Shown: in pieces, positions 33,494 through 42,555 of the stretch | Numbering within the stretch: position 1 is the first letter of the stretch | Layout of the letters: the number at the start of each line of letters is the position of its first letter | Assembly: GCF_001598695.1 (NCBI RefSeq) | Contig: NZ_BCZK01000010.1 | Coordinates: 62,001 to 126,000 of the forward strand | Source: Klebsiella oxytoca NBRC 105695 | Lineage (GTDB): Bacteria > Pseudomonadota > Gammaproteobacteria > Enterobacterales > Enterobacteriaceae | Length of the DNA stretch: 64,000 nt | Direction of reading: 5' to 3' | Program-made: the position numbers and the translations under genes | Notes under the pieces: model-generated | What the model was told of the DNA's origin: nothing | What the model saw: the letters and a program-made list of their open reading frames with translations, nothing else | Database searches by the model: none

Positions 33494-34410
33494 TCCTTTG
33501 CTGCGGAGAAGCCCTGATCGATATGCTGCCCTGCCGGAGCCGTGAAAATGCTCCCGCCTTTACGCCCTGCGTCGGCGGCGCGGCGTTCAATACCGCCATC
33601 GCCCTGGGGCGCCAGGGGATGGCGGTCGCGCTGTTTTCCGGTTTATCGGACGATTTTATGGGTGACATGCTGCGCCACACGCTTGACGCCTCCGGCGTGG
33701 ATTATTCGCCCTCAACCCGCGCGCCGCTACCGACCACGCTGGCCTTTGTCAGGCTGGAAGGCGGACAGGCGCGCTATACCTTTTACGATGAGAATAGCGC
33801 CGGCAGAATGCTGACTGAAAGCGACCTGCCGACGCTCGGTGATGACGTATCTGCCGTCCTGTTCGGCTGCATCAGCCTGATAGCCGAACCGTGCGGCAGC
33901 GTTTATGAAGCGCTGATGGTAAGAGAGGCGCCGCGCCGGGTGATGTTCCTCGACCCCAATATTCGTGAAATCTTCATCCAGGACCGGCAGAAACACCTGG
34001 CGCGCATGATGCGGATGATTGCTCTGGCGGATATCGTCAAGCTTTCCGATGAGGACCTCGCGTGGTTTGCCGAACCCGGCGAAGAACACGCGGTCATACG
34101 CCGTTGGCTTGCTCTGGGACCAAAGCTTATCGTGGTCACCCGCGGGGCTGACGGCGCCGATGCCTGGACCGCTAATTTCCATCTTCATGTTCCAGGGATT
34201 CGCGTAACGGTTGCCGATACCGTCGGCGCCGGGGATACGGTCAATGCCGGTATTCTCGCCAGCCTTTCTCAGGCCGGACTCCTTGAGAAGCCCAAATTAG
34301 TGACACTGTCACGAGAACAGGTGCGCCGCGCGGTCGATCTCGGTATGCGCGCCGCCGCGGTGACGGTCTCCAGGCCGGGGGCTAACCCGCCGTGGGACCA
34401 TGAGCTCTGA
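33490..34410 (+). CDS. PfkB-family carbohydrate kinase (fructokinase-like)
   Basis: A 306-residue sugar kinase. The N-terminal ILCCGEALIDMLP with CVGGAAFNTAIALGRQG is the PfkB signature 1 region. VADTVGAGDTVNAGIL contains the catalytic Asp and anion hole (G-A-G-D). It resembles fructokinases such as FrcK. Last gene of the LacI-controlled operon, overlapping the unknown gene by 4 bp. A hairpin with AT-rich tail follows at 34451-34500. Confidence 0.9.
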   Translation: MILCCGEALIDMLPCRSRENAPAFTPCVGGAAFNTAIALGRQGMAVALFSGLSDDFMGDMLRHTLDASGVDYSPSTRAPLPTTLAFVRLEGGQARYTFYDENSAGRMLTESDLPTLGDDVSAVLFGCISLIAEPCGSVYEALMVREAPRRVMFLDPNIREIFIQDRQKHLARMMRMIALADIVKLSDEDLAWFAEPGEEHAVIRRWLALGPKLIVVTRGADGADAWTANFHLHVPGIRVTVADTVGAGDTVNAGILASLSQAGLLEKPKLVTLSREQVRRAVDLGMRAAAVTVSRPGANPPWDHEL

Positions 34411-34450
34411 AGACGGAGGACGCCAACCCTTGTAAACCCCAGGCGACCGG

Positions 34451-34500
34451 ATGATGGTCTGAAAATAGCGTTTATGGATGGACCATCATCTTTATTTATT
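34451..34500 (+). terminator. Probable terminator of the sugar ABC operon
   Basis: ATGATGGTC (34451-34459) pairs perfectly with GACCATCAT (34481-34489), followed by CTTTATTTATT. The loop is long (21 bases), so it is a plausible rather than ideal intrinsic terminator. Confidence 0.5.
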
Positions 34501-34655
34501 GTGGATATGATTTATGTCCCAATTATTGAATGAAAGCTAAACCAGCTTCATTTAATCATGGGTTATTACCTACTAATCCATTAATATCAGACAATTAGAT
34601 CGTGATCTATTTTCTGCCGATCTCGCTGACAGACATCAGGGACAGGACGTCAATA

Positions 34656-34799
34656 ATGAAAAATACTCCATGGCTCGTGCGCTTACGTAATACCTCTATT
34701 CCGGAGCATAAGCTTCGTCCCGCGAAATGGCTGGCGCTGATTGCCCTGCTGCTGCTGCTGGCGCAGCTGATGGTCGAATCCCTGTTGCTCACTGAATAG
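34656..34799 (+). CDS. Small membrane protein (47 residues)
   Basis: MKNTPWLVRLRNTSIPEHKLRPAKW leads into one hydrophobic helix (LALIALLLLLAQLMVESLLL) and stops after LTE. The basic N-terminal half and single helix predict an inner-membrane protein with cytosolic N-terminus. An AGGA-like site lies upstream. Its 3' end overlaps the convergent EcpE-like stop by 11 bp. No family recognised; many enterobacterial small membrane proteins look like this. Confidence 0.5.
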   Translation: MKNTPWLVRLRNTSIPEHKLRPAKWLALIALLLLLAQLMVESLLLTE

Positions 34800-35457
34800 A
34801 ATCAGGGCACGCCTTCCCCAACGGAAAGTAGCGCTGATTGGCCACCACGAATTTTCTGTTTTTCCCTGCCAGAGCCGCGTCGCGATAGCGTTCGCCCGGC
34901 AGCAGATACAGCTGCGTGGCGCGTTCATCACTCCCCGCGCATCCCTGGTGAACAATCACCCGAAAAAACGTATTTCCGCTATTGTAAATCTCCCCCTGGC
35001 GTTCATCTATCTGCCACTCCAGGCGCTGCTGACGCGGCCTGACGACCAGAATAGTGCTCATCGCCACCACCGGCAGCACATCCATCTTTTGCGGCGTCGT
35101 CCTGAAAGGTATCAGCGTCACCGGCGTCTCTTTGAATACCACGCGATAATAGCGCTCCTGATTATCTTCAGGGCCTTTGTAATAGAGACGGAAATATTCA
35201 CTGCTTCCCGGCGGTAAATTGAAGCGCAGCGGGGCGTAGAGCAGTTCGCCCTGATTAGGCAGAACCGGTTCATTCCCCGCGCCGGGTTTGGCAATTTTCC
35301 ACGCCGCGATGGAGTACATATTATTGCGCGGCGTGTCGTTATACAGCGGCTGCGAGATAAAGGCTCGGTCGGAGGGCATCTCATACACGACGGCATTAAA
35401 AAACGCCCCTGCCGCCGCCAGCGGCGACGCGGCCAGCAGCATAGTAGCGGCTTTCAT
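34789..35457 (-). CDS. ecpE: EcpE-like fimbrial chaperone
   Basis: A 222-residue periplasmic pilus chaperone, with signal peptide MKAATMLLAASPLAAAGA. It has RFNLPPGSSEYFRLYYKGPEDNQERYYRVVF, shared with the EcpB-like protein in this operon, then the second Ig-like domain with a Cys pair (HQGCAGS and KACPDS). Last gene of the ecp-like operon, 11 bp after the adhesin gene. The start at 35457 has a GAGAGG site upstream. Named by order and similarity to EcpB. Confidence 0.83.
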   Translation of the reverse strand: MKAATMLLAASPLAAAGAFFNAVVYEMPSDRAFISQPLYNDTPRNNMYSIAAWKIAKPGAGNEPVLPNQGELLYAPLRFNLPPGSSEYFRLYYKGPEDNQERYYRVVFKETPVTLIPFRTTPQKMDVLPVVAMSTILVVRPRQQRLEWQIDERQGEIYNSGNTFFRVIVHQGCAGSDERATQLYLLPGERYRDAALAGKNRKFVVANQRYFPLGKACPDSIQ

Positions 35458-35468
35458 TAATCTGCCTC

Positions 35469-37082
35469 TCACTCGACGCCCAGCCATTTGGCAGTCACTC
35501 TGACCTCGCCGCTCGCGTTGACCGTTCCCATCCAGTCGCTGCCGTCGAGAGTGCGTCTGGAGCGCGGATCGTCCATCGGAAACAGCAGCTGCAGGCGGGT
35601 GGTGAAATAGTAGCCGTCATCAATTGCCGCATTCCACGGCGTTTGCGTCCAGCGCGCAGCGGTCATATCGATCTCCGCATCGATGCAGCTATTGCGGCTG
35701 GTGCGGGTTTCTCCGGTGGATGCCGTCCAGGAGAGAAAGGCCGGGATCGGCACCTGCCAGCCGCCCTCTTGCGACGTAAACAGGCAGTATGAGACACCAT
35801 CAATAGAGGTGCCTTCGCCGATCACCTGAGCCGTCACCGCGTCCGCCATACGCTCGGAGGAGACGGTTACCTGATATTCAAAGCCGATCGGCGTCGGGTC
35901 GCCGATATTGCCCGACTCTTTCGGCGCAGCATTGCCGTCCGTGGACACAATACTGATCCCATACTCTTTCGGCAGAATATTGATCATACTCGACGCCGTA
36001 AACTGATAAAACCCGGACTGCGCGGTGTTACTGTTATCAAAGAAGAAGGTAAACAAATCGTCGTTATTGGTAATGCTAATTCCGCGCTGGATCAGGTTCT
36101 GGAAAAAGGTTTTCGAGAGGAACACATAAACGTACTGGCCTTCGGGGGTAAAGACGTTGCTATAGGTAGTGGAAGCGCTCCAGTTATACCAGGTGGATCC
36201 ATTGCCGCTATATTTGATGGTTTTAGACGCCGGACTAAAGCCCAGCCTGGCGGTATCGACCACCATTTCAAATGACAGAGAAGAGGTCACCCGCTTGGTT
36301 TGACGATAGCGATACGACACCATTTTACAGGTCATCCCACTTTCGCCGCCGACGATACTGACCTCGCAGTGCTCGCTACCGATATTGACGCTGGGCGTGC
36401 CGTCGCTGGCAATCCAGATTTCCGCCAGCGCGCCGGTGCTGTTCAGCGTTAAATGCCCGACTTTAGTGGCATTGATGGTGTAATAACGCCACGTCGCGCC
36501 CGAGGCGAGATCCCGACAGCGCTGGCCGGATGCCGCATCGTAATTAGTTTTGGTGTAACAAAGATTGAGCACAAAGGCATCGCTCTCGCCAGGCTGACGG
36601 TTGCGCAGATATTCATACATTGCCGGGGAGAACGTGGCGTAGCCGGTGCCGCCATTGTTCAAAGAGCTTCCGGACATCGTATGATAAAAACCTTCACTAT
36701 CAATGACCTCGCCGGAAATATAGCCCTGCGACGGGCAGTCGGCGCCGGTGGTCATACAGCGAATGCCGATAAACGGTGAATTCACCGGCGAGTCCGACAA
36801 CCACATATCGTAGTAGTAGGATCGATAGCTCCAGCTGACGTAGCCCATATAGCCCAGACTGCGCTGCTTCGTCGAGTAGCGGGTCCAGACGTTTGCGCCG
36901 GAAAAGCGCGGGTCCAGGCTGCCGGGGGTAACGAAATATTCGTTATCGACATGGTTTTCAATAAACATATAGTCATTTTTCCCCGAGCCGCTGCTGCTGG
37001 CTTTCACCGCCAGGCTCTGGAATGACGTGGTCGCCAGGCAAGCGCCCAGCGCCAGGCCGCAAATCAGTTTACCAGGTGTCAC
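35469..37082 (-). CDS. ecpD: EcpD-like pilus tip adhesin / polymerised subunit
   Basis: A 537-residue secreted protein with an N-terminal signal (MTPGKLICGLALGACLATTSFQSLA), close to the roughly 547 residues of E. coli EcpD. Rich in Ser, Thr and Tyr, with several Cys pairs (IRCMTTGADCPSQ, EHCEVS...GMTCKM) and a C-terminal pilin-like region ending GEVRVTAKWLGVE that can act as donor strand. In E. coli common pilus EcpD sits at the tip and binds host cells. It overlaps the usher gene by 14 bp. Confidence 0.87.
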   Translation of the reverse strand: MTPGKLICGLALGACLATTSFQSLAVKASSSGSGKNDYMFIENHVDNEYFVTPGSLDPRFSGANVWTRYSTKQRSLGYMGYVSWSYRSYYYDMWLSDSPVNSPFIGIRCMTTGADCPSQGYISGEVIDSEGFYHTMSGSSLNNGGTGYATFSPAMYEYLRNRQPGESDAFVLNLCYTKTNYDAASGQRCRDLASGATWRYYTINATKVGHLTLNSTGALAEIWIASDGTPSVNIGSEHCEVSIVGGESGMTCKMVSYRYRQTKRVTSSLSFEMVVDTARLGFSPASKTIKYSGNGSTWYNWSASTTYSNVFTPEGQYVYVFLSKTFFQNLIQRGISITNNDDLFTFFFDNSNTAQSGFYQFTASSMINILPKEYGISIVSTDGNAAPKESGNIGDPTPIGFEYQVTVSSERMADAVTAQVIGEGTSIDGVSYCLFTSQEGGWQVPIPAFLSWTASTGETRTSRNSCIDAEIDMTAARWTQTPWNAAIDDGYYFTTRLQLLFPMDDPRSRRTLDGSDWMGTVNASGEVRVTAKWLGVE

Positions 37083-39615
37083 GCTGCCCCTCCCCCTGTA
37101 CCGCCATACGCATCTGCGCCTCGCACTGCAGGTCCCCCATCCACACCGCGCCGCGCGCTTCCTGCAGATTCAGCTCCAGCTCGCAGCGCTGTCCGTTTTT
37201 TTCGACCAGAGTGATGGTCGGATAGCGTTTATCAACATCCATGGCGAATTCTCCCTGTCCATCGGTGCGCCCTTTGCCGATGTGATTATGAATATCGAGG
37301 TGGGCGGCGACGGTGCCGTTATCGCGCCGAATGCGGCCAAACACCGTAACCAGCTGTTTTATCTCTGGACGAATAACGTCCACATTACCGGGATACAGCA
37401 CCGCCTGATGGCTTCTGCCGCTGACGATATCCACGCTATCGGCGCTGCGTTTGTCATTCATCAGCTCCACGCTGTAGCGCCCATAGGCGGGCAGCGGAAT
37501 AAAGTTTTTCTGGCCGCTGAGCGGGTAATGCTGGCCGTTAATTTTGGCAGTCATAGTGGCGTTGTCGCGGAAATCGGTATGGATCAGCACCCCCGATGTA
37601 TGGCTTCCTTTGGCCGGAACAACATCTTTTCCGGCCCAGGCGACGCTGCCCAGGGTACTGAAATTGAGGTTGGTACTGTTATCCGAAGCATGGGTGGCGG
37701 ATAGCGTGCCGCTGCTGTATTTAGTGTCGTAGCTGGCAAAACCATTGATCGCCCGTTTATCGCTGCGGTAGCTCTCGCTCTCTTTGCTTTTTAACCGCCG
37801 GGAAGCTGAGATGCCCGCCTGAGTGATGGCGCTATCGGCGAAGCGTTTTCTGAGCGCCATATTCGCCAGCATGTTGCCGTTTTCGCTGGAAACACCGGCG
37901 CTGAACCACGCCGCCAGCGGCAACGAAAAATCGAGGTTAATGTATTTATCCCGCGTGGTGTCCTGGTTGCGCTGATAGTGGTAATTCTGCACCCCGGTTC
38001 TCAGGGTAACGGTACCGTAGCGCCCCGACGCCAGCGTCTGCGAGTAATCGAGGTTGTTATAACGCGTTTTGTTACTGTAGTTTTCCGTACGGCTGAAGGT
38101 CAATGTGCCGAGGTAGGGCGTCAGCGATTGCAGCGGCAGCGTTGTCCCCCAGGTAAAGTAATCCCCTTTGCGCAGCGGTAAGTGATTGCCAATATGCGTA
38201 AATTCTCGCGAACCCCAAAGTGAACCATAGCCCGCAGGCAGACTCAGATTGAGGGTGGTGATGCTTTTCCTGCTGCCGTCGTTGGCCAGCAAAACCTGCT
38301 GATTAACCCGCAGACGTTCGTTGAACATCACATCCACTTCGCTTTCGTTTACGGCGTTGCTGTCGAAACCGTATAGCGTGGTTTTAAACCCAGTCCCGGC
38401 GAGCCAGGGCAGCGTGACCGCCGCCGCGCCGCCGCTAAGCCAGGTTTCCTGCTTCCCCTCGCGCCGGGCATGTTGTGGTCGATAGTCGGTTTTATGGTAT
38501 TCGAGCATTCCGCCGAATACTTGCCACGACCAGCGCTCGGTGACGCTCGAGCGACGGGCGTAGGTTTTGTTAATCTGTTCCGTGCGGCTGCTGGCCACTT
38601 TGCCGTTGATCACAACCTGCACCTCAACCTGATATATGCCGAACGGCAGCGTTGCGGTATTGACTTCGTAGCTGCCCATCGCAAAGTTCTGAATGCTCAA
38701 TAATTTGCCATCGCGCAGAATATGCACCTCGCCCGCCGCAGGTAAAAAGACGGTAATCGGCGTCAGGGACAGGGCGGTATCTTCAAGGCGCGAGTTGCTT
38801 TTATTGCCATAGCTCAAGCCGTAGATGCGGCTGGAATTCAGCGCGCTCATGCTGGCGATGGATTGTAGATTCCAGGTATCGACCATTCCCAACGCCAGGC
38901 GTTGGCCTGCCATATCGCGCTCATACATCGCCCGGTAGAGGTTACCGCTGCGGTCGCCAGAGCCGATACCGTAGAAAGAGCCGTTGATATTCACGTGGTG
39001 CTCGCGAAATGCCGCGGTGTTATCCAGCGTCAGGTAGCTGCTGGTGCCGTCGTAGCCGTTATAACGGTGATGATAAGTACCAAAGGTATAATTGAGTACG
39101 TTCGACGGCGCGCCGGCGGTTGAGTCGCCCAAAACGCTGTGCCTGGCAAGCGTCGTCGCCGCCAGCGCGCTGCGATCGACGGTCATTTCAAGGTAAAATG
39201 CCCGGACGTCGAAAGTGATCTGCGCCGCCCCGGAGAGACGCAGCGTCATATCCGCAGAAAATTGTTGGTCCTGCAGACCATTGACAATTTCCTCTACCGG
39301 CGCAGATAGCGACAGGTTATCCGGCGTGGAGAGCAGCGTCAGTTCGCGGATCGTCAGCGCCCCGTCCTTGGTCGCAATCAGCGCATCGGCGATTTTTTGC
39401 CGACTGCGCGACGGCAGCTCCGCCTCTTTGTAGCGGATAAAAACCGGTACCCGCATCCCCTGCTTAAGCGCATCAGCAAAAACGGGCGGAATAACATAAT
39501 CCCCCACCCGCAGCAGCGTCGCTCTGCCCGCGCTTTCGTTGGCTGAAGCATCGACGGTACAGACGAGACATATTCCCGGCAGCAGCATTCCTTTTCTGAA
39601 TAACCATCCTGACAT
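37069..39615 (-). CDS. ecpC: EcpC-like outer-membrane usher (alpha-fimbriae)
   Basis: An 848-residue usher, matching the about 841 residues of EcpC. It starts MSGWLFRKGMLLPGICLVCTVDASA. The sequence is that of the CFA/alpha-clade usher type, not FimD/PapC: N-terminal YVIPPVFADALKQGMRVPVFIRY, a beta-barrel with many aromatic strands, and a C-terminal domain with GKGRTDGQGEFAMDVDKRYPTITLVEKNGQRCELELNL. It overlaps the adhesin gene and follows the chaperone by 10 bp. Confidence 0.9.
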   Translation of the reverse strand: MSGWLFRKGMLLPGICLVCTVDASANESAGRATLLRVGDYVIPPVFADALKQGMRVPVFIRYKEAELPSRSRQKIADALIATKDGALTIRELTLLSTPDNLSLSAPVEEIVNGLQDQQFSADMTLRLSGAAQITFDVRAFYLEMTVDRSALAATTLARHSVLGDSTAGAPSNVLNYTFGTYHHRYNGYDGTSSYLTLDNTAAFREHHVNINGSFYGIGSGDRSGNLYRAMYERDMAGQRLALGMVDTWNLQSIASMSALNSSRIYGLSYGNKSNSRLEDTALSLTPITVFLPAAGEVHILRDGKLLSIQNFAMGSYEVNTATLPFGIYQVEVQVVINGKVASSRTEQINKTYARRSSVTERWSWQVFGGMLEYHKTDYRPQHARREGKQETWLSGGAAAVTLPWLAGTGFKTTLYGFDSNAVNESEVDVMFNERLRVNQQVLLANDGSRKSITTLNLSLPAGYGSLWGSREFTHIGNHLPLRKGDYFTWGTTLPLQSLTPYLGTLTFSRTENYSNKTRYNNLDYSQTLASGRYGTVTLRTGVQNYHYQRNQDTTRDKYINLDFSLPLAAWFSAGVSSENGNMLANMALRKRFADSAITQAGISASRRLKSKESESYRSDKRAINGFASYDTKYSSGTLSATHASDNSTNLNFSTLGSVAWAGKDVVPAKGSHTSGVLIHTDFRDNATMTAKINGQHYPLSGQKNFIPLPAYGRYSVELMNDKRSADSVDIVSGRSHQAVLYPGNVDVIRPEIKQLVTVFGRIRRDNGTVAAHLDIHNHIGKGRTDGQGEFAMDVDKRYPTITLVEKNGQRCELELNLQEARGAVWMGDLQCEAQMRMAVQGEGQRDTW

Positions 39616-39625
39616 CTGTAATTCT

Positions 39626-40303
39626 CTATTTGACGTGAATATATTTACCTTCGTGCCAGATACCGATTCGCGTCTGTTTATTCGCGACCTGCGTATGCGT
39701 TATTTTTGCGCTAAGTCCGGGCATCACGTAATAACGTTCACGGCAGCCCTCGCCTTTGTTTTTTTCAGGATCTTTACAGGGCCCATAGGAAATAACCCGG
39801 AAGGTCACATTGCCGGTATTCGTCACCGTATCGCCGCGATGCTGATAGTTAAATTTCGCCTTGCGCGGCGCCACCACCAGAATGGTGTTAATTTGCGCTG
39901 AGGTTGTCGCCATACCGTGACGTGAATTACTGCTGGCCTGATGATCGCTCACCGGTTCATCCAGCCACGACAGCCGGTAATAGCGCTCTTTATCATCTTC
40001 AGGACCATGATAAATAAAGCGGAAATGTTCTCTGGCGCCGGCGGGAAGAATCACGTTTGCCGGGGTAGAAAGCAACTCGCCGGGCTGTTCCATCGGAATA
40101 ATTTTGCCCCCTGCCATCGGCGTAGAGAGGCGGTGGGCGCTGACGCTAACAAATCGCGCCGAGTCGCTGGCGTTATCGATCTCTTTCGCCAGCATCTGGT
40201 CATTGGCGAACATAATGGAGGTCACTTCCCCAACGCCAATCGCCGCCGCGCTAGCGCTGATTAACAGCGGCAGAAATAAAAATGGGTATAATTTTTTCAT
40301 CAT
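39626..40303 (-). CDS. ecpB: EcpB-like periplasmic pilus chaperone
   Basis: A 225-residue chaperone with a signal peptide (KKLYPFLFLPLLISASAAA). It has the two-Ig-domain layout, with ILPAGAREHFRFIYHGPEDDKERYYRLSW in domain 1 and a Cys pair (YGPCKD, EGCRERYY) in domain 2. E. coli EcpB is 222 residues. Two adjacent ATG codons make the start uncertain by one residue. It lies 49 bp after the pilin gene. Confidence 0.88.
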   Translation of the reverse strand: MMKKLYPFLFLPLLISASAAAIGVGEVTSIMFANDQMLAKEIDNASDSARFVSVSAHRLSTPMAGGKIIPMEQPGELLSTPANVILPAGAREHFRFIYHGPEDDKERYYRLSWLDEPVSDHQASSNSRHGMATTSAQINTILVVAPRKAKFNYQHRGDTVTNTGNVTFRVISYGPCKDPEKNKGEGCRERYYVMPGLSAKITHTQVANKQTRIGIWHEGKYIHVK

Positions 40304-40352
40304 TAAAATAAAGGAGGGCTACCCCTCCTTATTGGCATATTTAAAGGCGATA

Positions 40353-40940
40353 TTAGCTCTGAGACAGCGTCCACTCGGCGGTAAACTGCACCTTCACATC
40401 GCCGCTCCAGTAGCCGTCGGCAAGGGAAGCGAAAGGCGTCGCAGTGGTACCATTTGAGGTAGCGGAATCGACGGTAAACAGGAAGGCGCTCTGCGTGCTG
40501 GTGCGGTTATCTTTATCAGCATATCCCGCGATCAGCGCTTCCAGGCCTGCGGTAATATTATTGCTAATATCCATCATTTTCACCGGCGTGGATTTGGACA
40601 GCTTCTCACCGTTCCATGCCACGCCAATTTCCAGCGTTGAGTTATCCGTAGCGCGGGTCAGCGTGTTGGTCACCAGTTGAGAGGTTAAAACGAAATCGGA
40701 CGCGTTCTCCTGCCCCTGAATGGTAATATCAAACGCCCCATCCTGTGAATTAAACGCTTTCAGACCTTCGGCATATTCAAAAGAGACGGAACGCAGCGGC
40801 GTAACGACCAACAGGCTGGTGGTATCTTTTGTTGCAGAAGCATCCCAGCTTGCCGTTGCGGAAGCCGTTACGTCCGCAGCCATGGCGCCGGAGCAAAAAA
40901 GAATGGACGTCGCGCATGCTGCCAGAAGAGACTTTTTCAT
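40353..40940 (-). CDS. ecpA: EcpA-like major pilin
   Basis: A 195-residue pilin, the same length as E. coli EcpA. Signal peptide MKKSLLAACATSILFCSGAMA, then ADVTASATASWDASATKDTTSLLVVTPL, which follows EcpA ([20 protein letters not shown]). Later landmarks are FNSQDGAFDITIQG and the C-terminal GYWSGDVKVQFTAEW. Roughly half the residues agree by eye, so this is a diverged homologue. First gene of the operon. Confidence 0.9.
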   Translation of the reverse strand: MKKSLLAACATSILFCSGAMAADVTASATASWDASATKDTTSLLVVTPLRSVSFEYAEGLKAFNSQDGAFDITIQGQENASDFVLTSQLVTNTLTRATDNSTLEIGVAWNGEKLSKSTPVKMMDISNNITAGLEALIAGYADKDNRTSTQSAFLFTVDSATSNGTTATPFASLADGYWSGDVKVQFTAEWTLSQS

Positions 40941-41330
40941 TATATATCCTTAATAAACATTTCCAGATGTAGTGCTTTGGCGTTGCCGCCACAGAGATAT
41001 TTTGCCCCGAGAGCAAAATAAGATTAATAACGGGCTATTAAAACGACGCTGCAGCGCTGAAGACATTCGACAAACGCTGAGCTAAATGTATATTGAAATT
41101 TCAATGCGGCGAAGTATAAATTCCCGACAGGCAGCTGTCTATTGCTGTCAAAAATAAGAATAATCGTCATTACATTCAGTAAAAGGCAACTGAGAGGATG
41201 ATCTGCCGTGGTTTTAAAATAATCTGTTTAAGACTTTTCTCCTGACCATTGGCGAATCATCGCAGACCCCAGGATAAAACACGGCGTCGACCAACAGAAA
41301 CAGCGCACAGGGATCGTTTTCAATCTGAGT

Positions 41331-41564
41331 TCAGTAGAAAAAAATGAAGGAATAGCCGAATGATGAATCAGGTAAACATTTCCCGGTGTAAATATATCCC
41401 CTGAAAGTTTCCTCCAGCAGGCTCTCATCATAAATATCGCTGGCGAAGAACAGTACAACAACCCATTCACCAGTACCGATAAGTTTAAACTCAACCCGGA
41501 TTTGTGACAGGCATCTCAGTTTATCAACAATGGCTAGACAGAAAGAACTCAGACATGCTAGTAA
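41331..41564 (-). pseudogene. Possible decayed gene (77 open codons without a good start)
   Basis: An open frame with protein-like composition (KLRCLSQIRVEFKLIGTGEW, then FASDIYDESLLEETFRGYIY) bounded by stops and lacking ATG or ribosome site. No family recognised; it does not resemble EcpR. It may be a fragment of a lost gene or chance open frame in AT-rich DNA. Confidence 0.2.
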
Positions 41565-41635
41565 TTAATTCAAGCAAGGGAACGGATTTAAATTAAACAC
41601 CATTTAAACCCCACCCGTAAGGCTGAAAAAATTAA

Positions 41636-41669
41636 TTGATAATGGTTTGGGTAGCTGAACGATTATCAA
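41636..41669 (+). promoter_or_regulatory. Inverted repeat in the aldolase operon promoter/leader
   Basis: TTGATAAT (41636-41643) and ATTATCAA (41662-41669) are perfect 8-bp arms 18 bases apart. The left arm includes GATAAT, a good -10 match. It could be an operator overlapping the promoter, or part of a leader RNA structure acting with the terminator 17 bp downstream. Confidence 0.45.
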
Positions 41670-41685
41670 AAGGGTAAGTGAATCG

Positions 41686-41722
41686 AAGGCCCTCAGAGAC
41701 GAAAGTCTCTGAGGGCCTTTTT
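41686..41722 (+). terminator. Strong leader terminator (attenuator) before the aldolase gene
   Basis: AAGGCCCTCAGAGAC (41686-41700), a GAAA tetraloop and GTCTCTGAGGGCCTT (41705-41719) form a perfect 15-bp stem followed by TTTTTGTTTTTTTT. It ends about 10 bases before the ribosome site of the aldolase gene. As the second gene encodes a GlpP-family antiterminator, this is probably its regulated target. Confidence 0.9.
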
Positions 41723-41749
41723 GTTTTTTTTCTATCTCAGGAGTCAAAA

Positions 41750-42541
41750 ATGTCTAAAGAACGTCGTCTCTCTCGCATTTTCGCAAAAGATGGTAAATCA
41801 GTCACTCTGGCGCTGGATGGCTACTATTTTTCGACCAAAACTAATGGTATTGATAATACGATAAACCAGCTCCCGGCCCTCGTCGACAGCGGTCTGGACT
41901 GCGCGCTGGTGACCTGGGGCATGTTGAAAAATTTCCGTGAAGTTTTCAATTGCGTCCCCGTTGTATTACGCGTCGATAGCACAGTGAGTATTTTTGACAA
42001 TACCGTTCCCGATACCACCCCCGTATTTTCCATTGAGGACGCGCTGAAAGTGGCGGCGGAAGGCGTGGTGTGCATGACTTTTCCCGGCGCGTTCAATGAG
42101 GAGAAAACGCATATCATGGCGATGCAGCTGGCGCAGGCCGCCGACCGCTGGAACGTACCGCTGATCGTGGAATCCCTGCCGTACGGCTATCCCGTCACTA
42201 GCGACGACTCCAACAATCCGGCCGTTATCGCCGCCTCTGCCCGCATTGCCGTTGAACTGGGGGCTGACGTGATCAAAACCCGCTTCACCGGCACCGAGGA
42301 CGACCGGCTTATCGTCGAAGCGGCCGGCGTGCCGGTGCTGGCGCTGGGCGGGCCGAAAACCGGGATTGACGGTTATTTTAAATTTGTTCATCACTGCATG
42401 CAGGTTGGTGCAAAAGGCGTGGCGGTGGGTCGCAATATCACTCAGGACCCACAGCCGGCAAAAGTAGTAGCAGGTCTGAATGCCATCATCCATGAAAATG
42501 CGACAGCGGAAGATGCCTACAGCCTCTATATGGCTAAATAA
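41750..42541 (+). CDS. Class I aldolase of the DhnA/LsrF family
   Basis: A 263-residue TIM-barrel aldolase. The Schiff-base Lys is in LGADVIKTRFTGTED. The phosphate-binding end is VPVLALGGPKTGIDGYFKFVHHCMQVGAKGVAVGRNI, as in LsrF and DhnA-type fructose-bisphosphate aldolases. The start at 41750 (MSKERRLSRIF) has AGGAG six bases upstream; the ATG at 41678 lies before the terminator and is rejected. It probably cleaves a phosphorylated keto-sugar produced by the kinase and dehydrogenases of the operon. Confidence 0.87.
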   Translation: MSKERRLSRIFAKDGKSVTLALDGYYFSTKTNGIDNTINQLPALVDSGLDCALVTWGMLKNFREVFNCVPVVLRVDSTVSIFDNTVPDTTPVFSIEDALKVAAEGVVCMTFPGAFNEEKTHIMAMQLAQAADRWNVPLIVESLPYGYPVTSDDSNNPAVIAASARIAVELGADVIKTRFTGTEDDRLIVEAAGVPVLALGGPKTGIDGYFKFVHHCMQVGAKGVAVGRNITQDPQPAKVVAGLNAIIHENATAEDAYSLYMAK

Positions 42542-42555
42542 CATCGGATATTAAT

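Larger units (their letters stand above)
40941..41749. other. Intergenic region between the ecp-like operon and the aldolase operon
   Basis: About 800 bp. It contains a perfect 14-bp palindrome ATTGAAATTTCAAT (41092-41105) in the ecp-side promoter region, a possible decayed open frame (41331-41564, minus), an 8-bp-arm inverted repeat (41636-41669) and the leader terminator (41686-41722). No ecpR (LuxR-type) gene is present, although E. coli has it directly upstream of ecpA. Confidence 0.6.

Noticed and set aside
41228-41494. 88-codon minus-strand open frame between the ecp and aldolase operons
   Set aside because: Ser/Cys/Trp-rich composition, no ribosome site and no family features; the neighbouring frame (41331-41564) looks more protein-like, though also doubtful.
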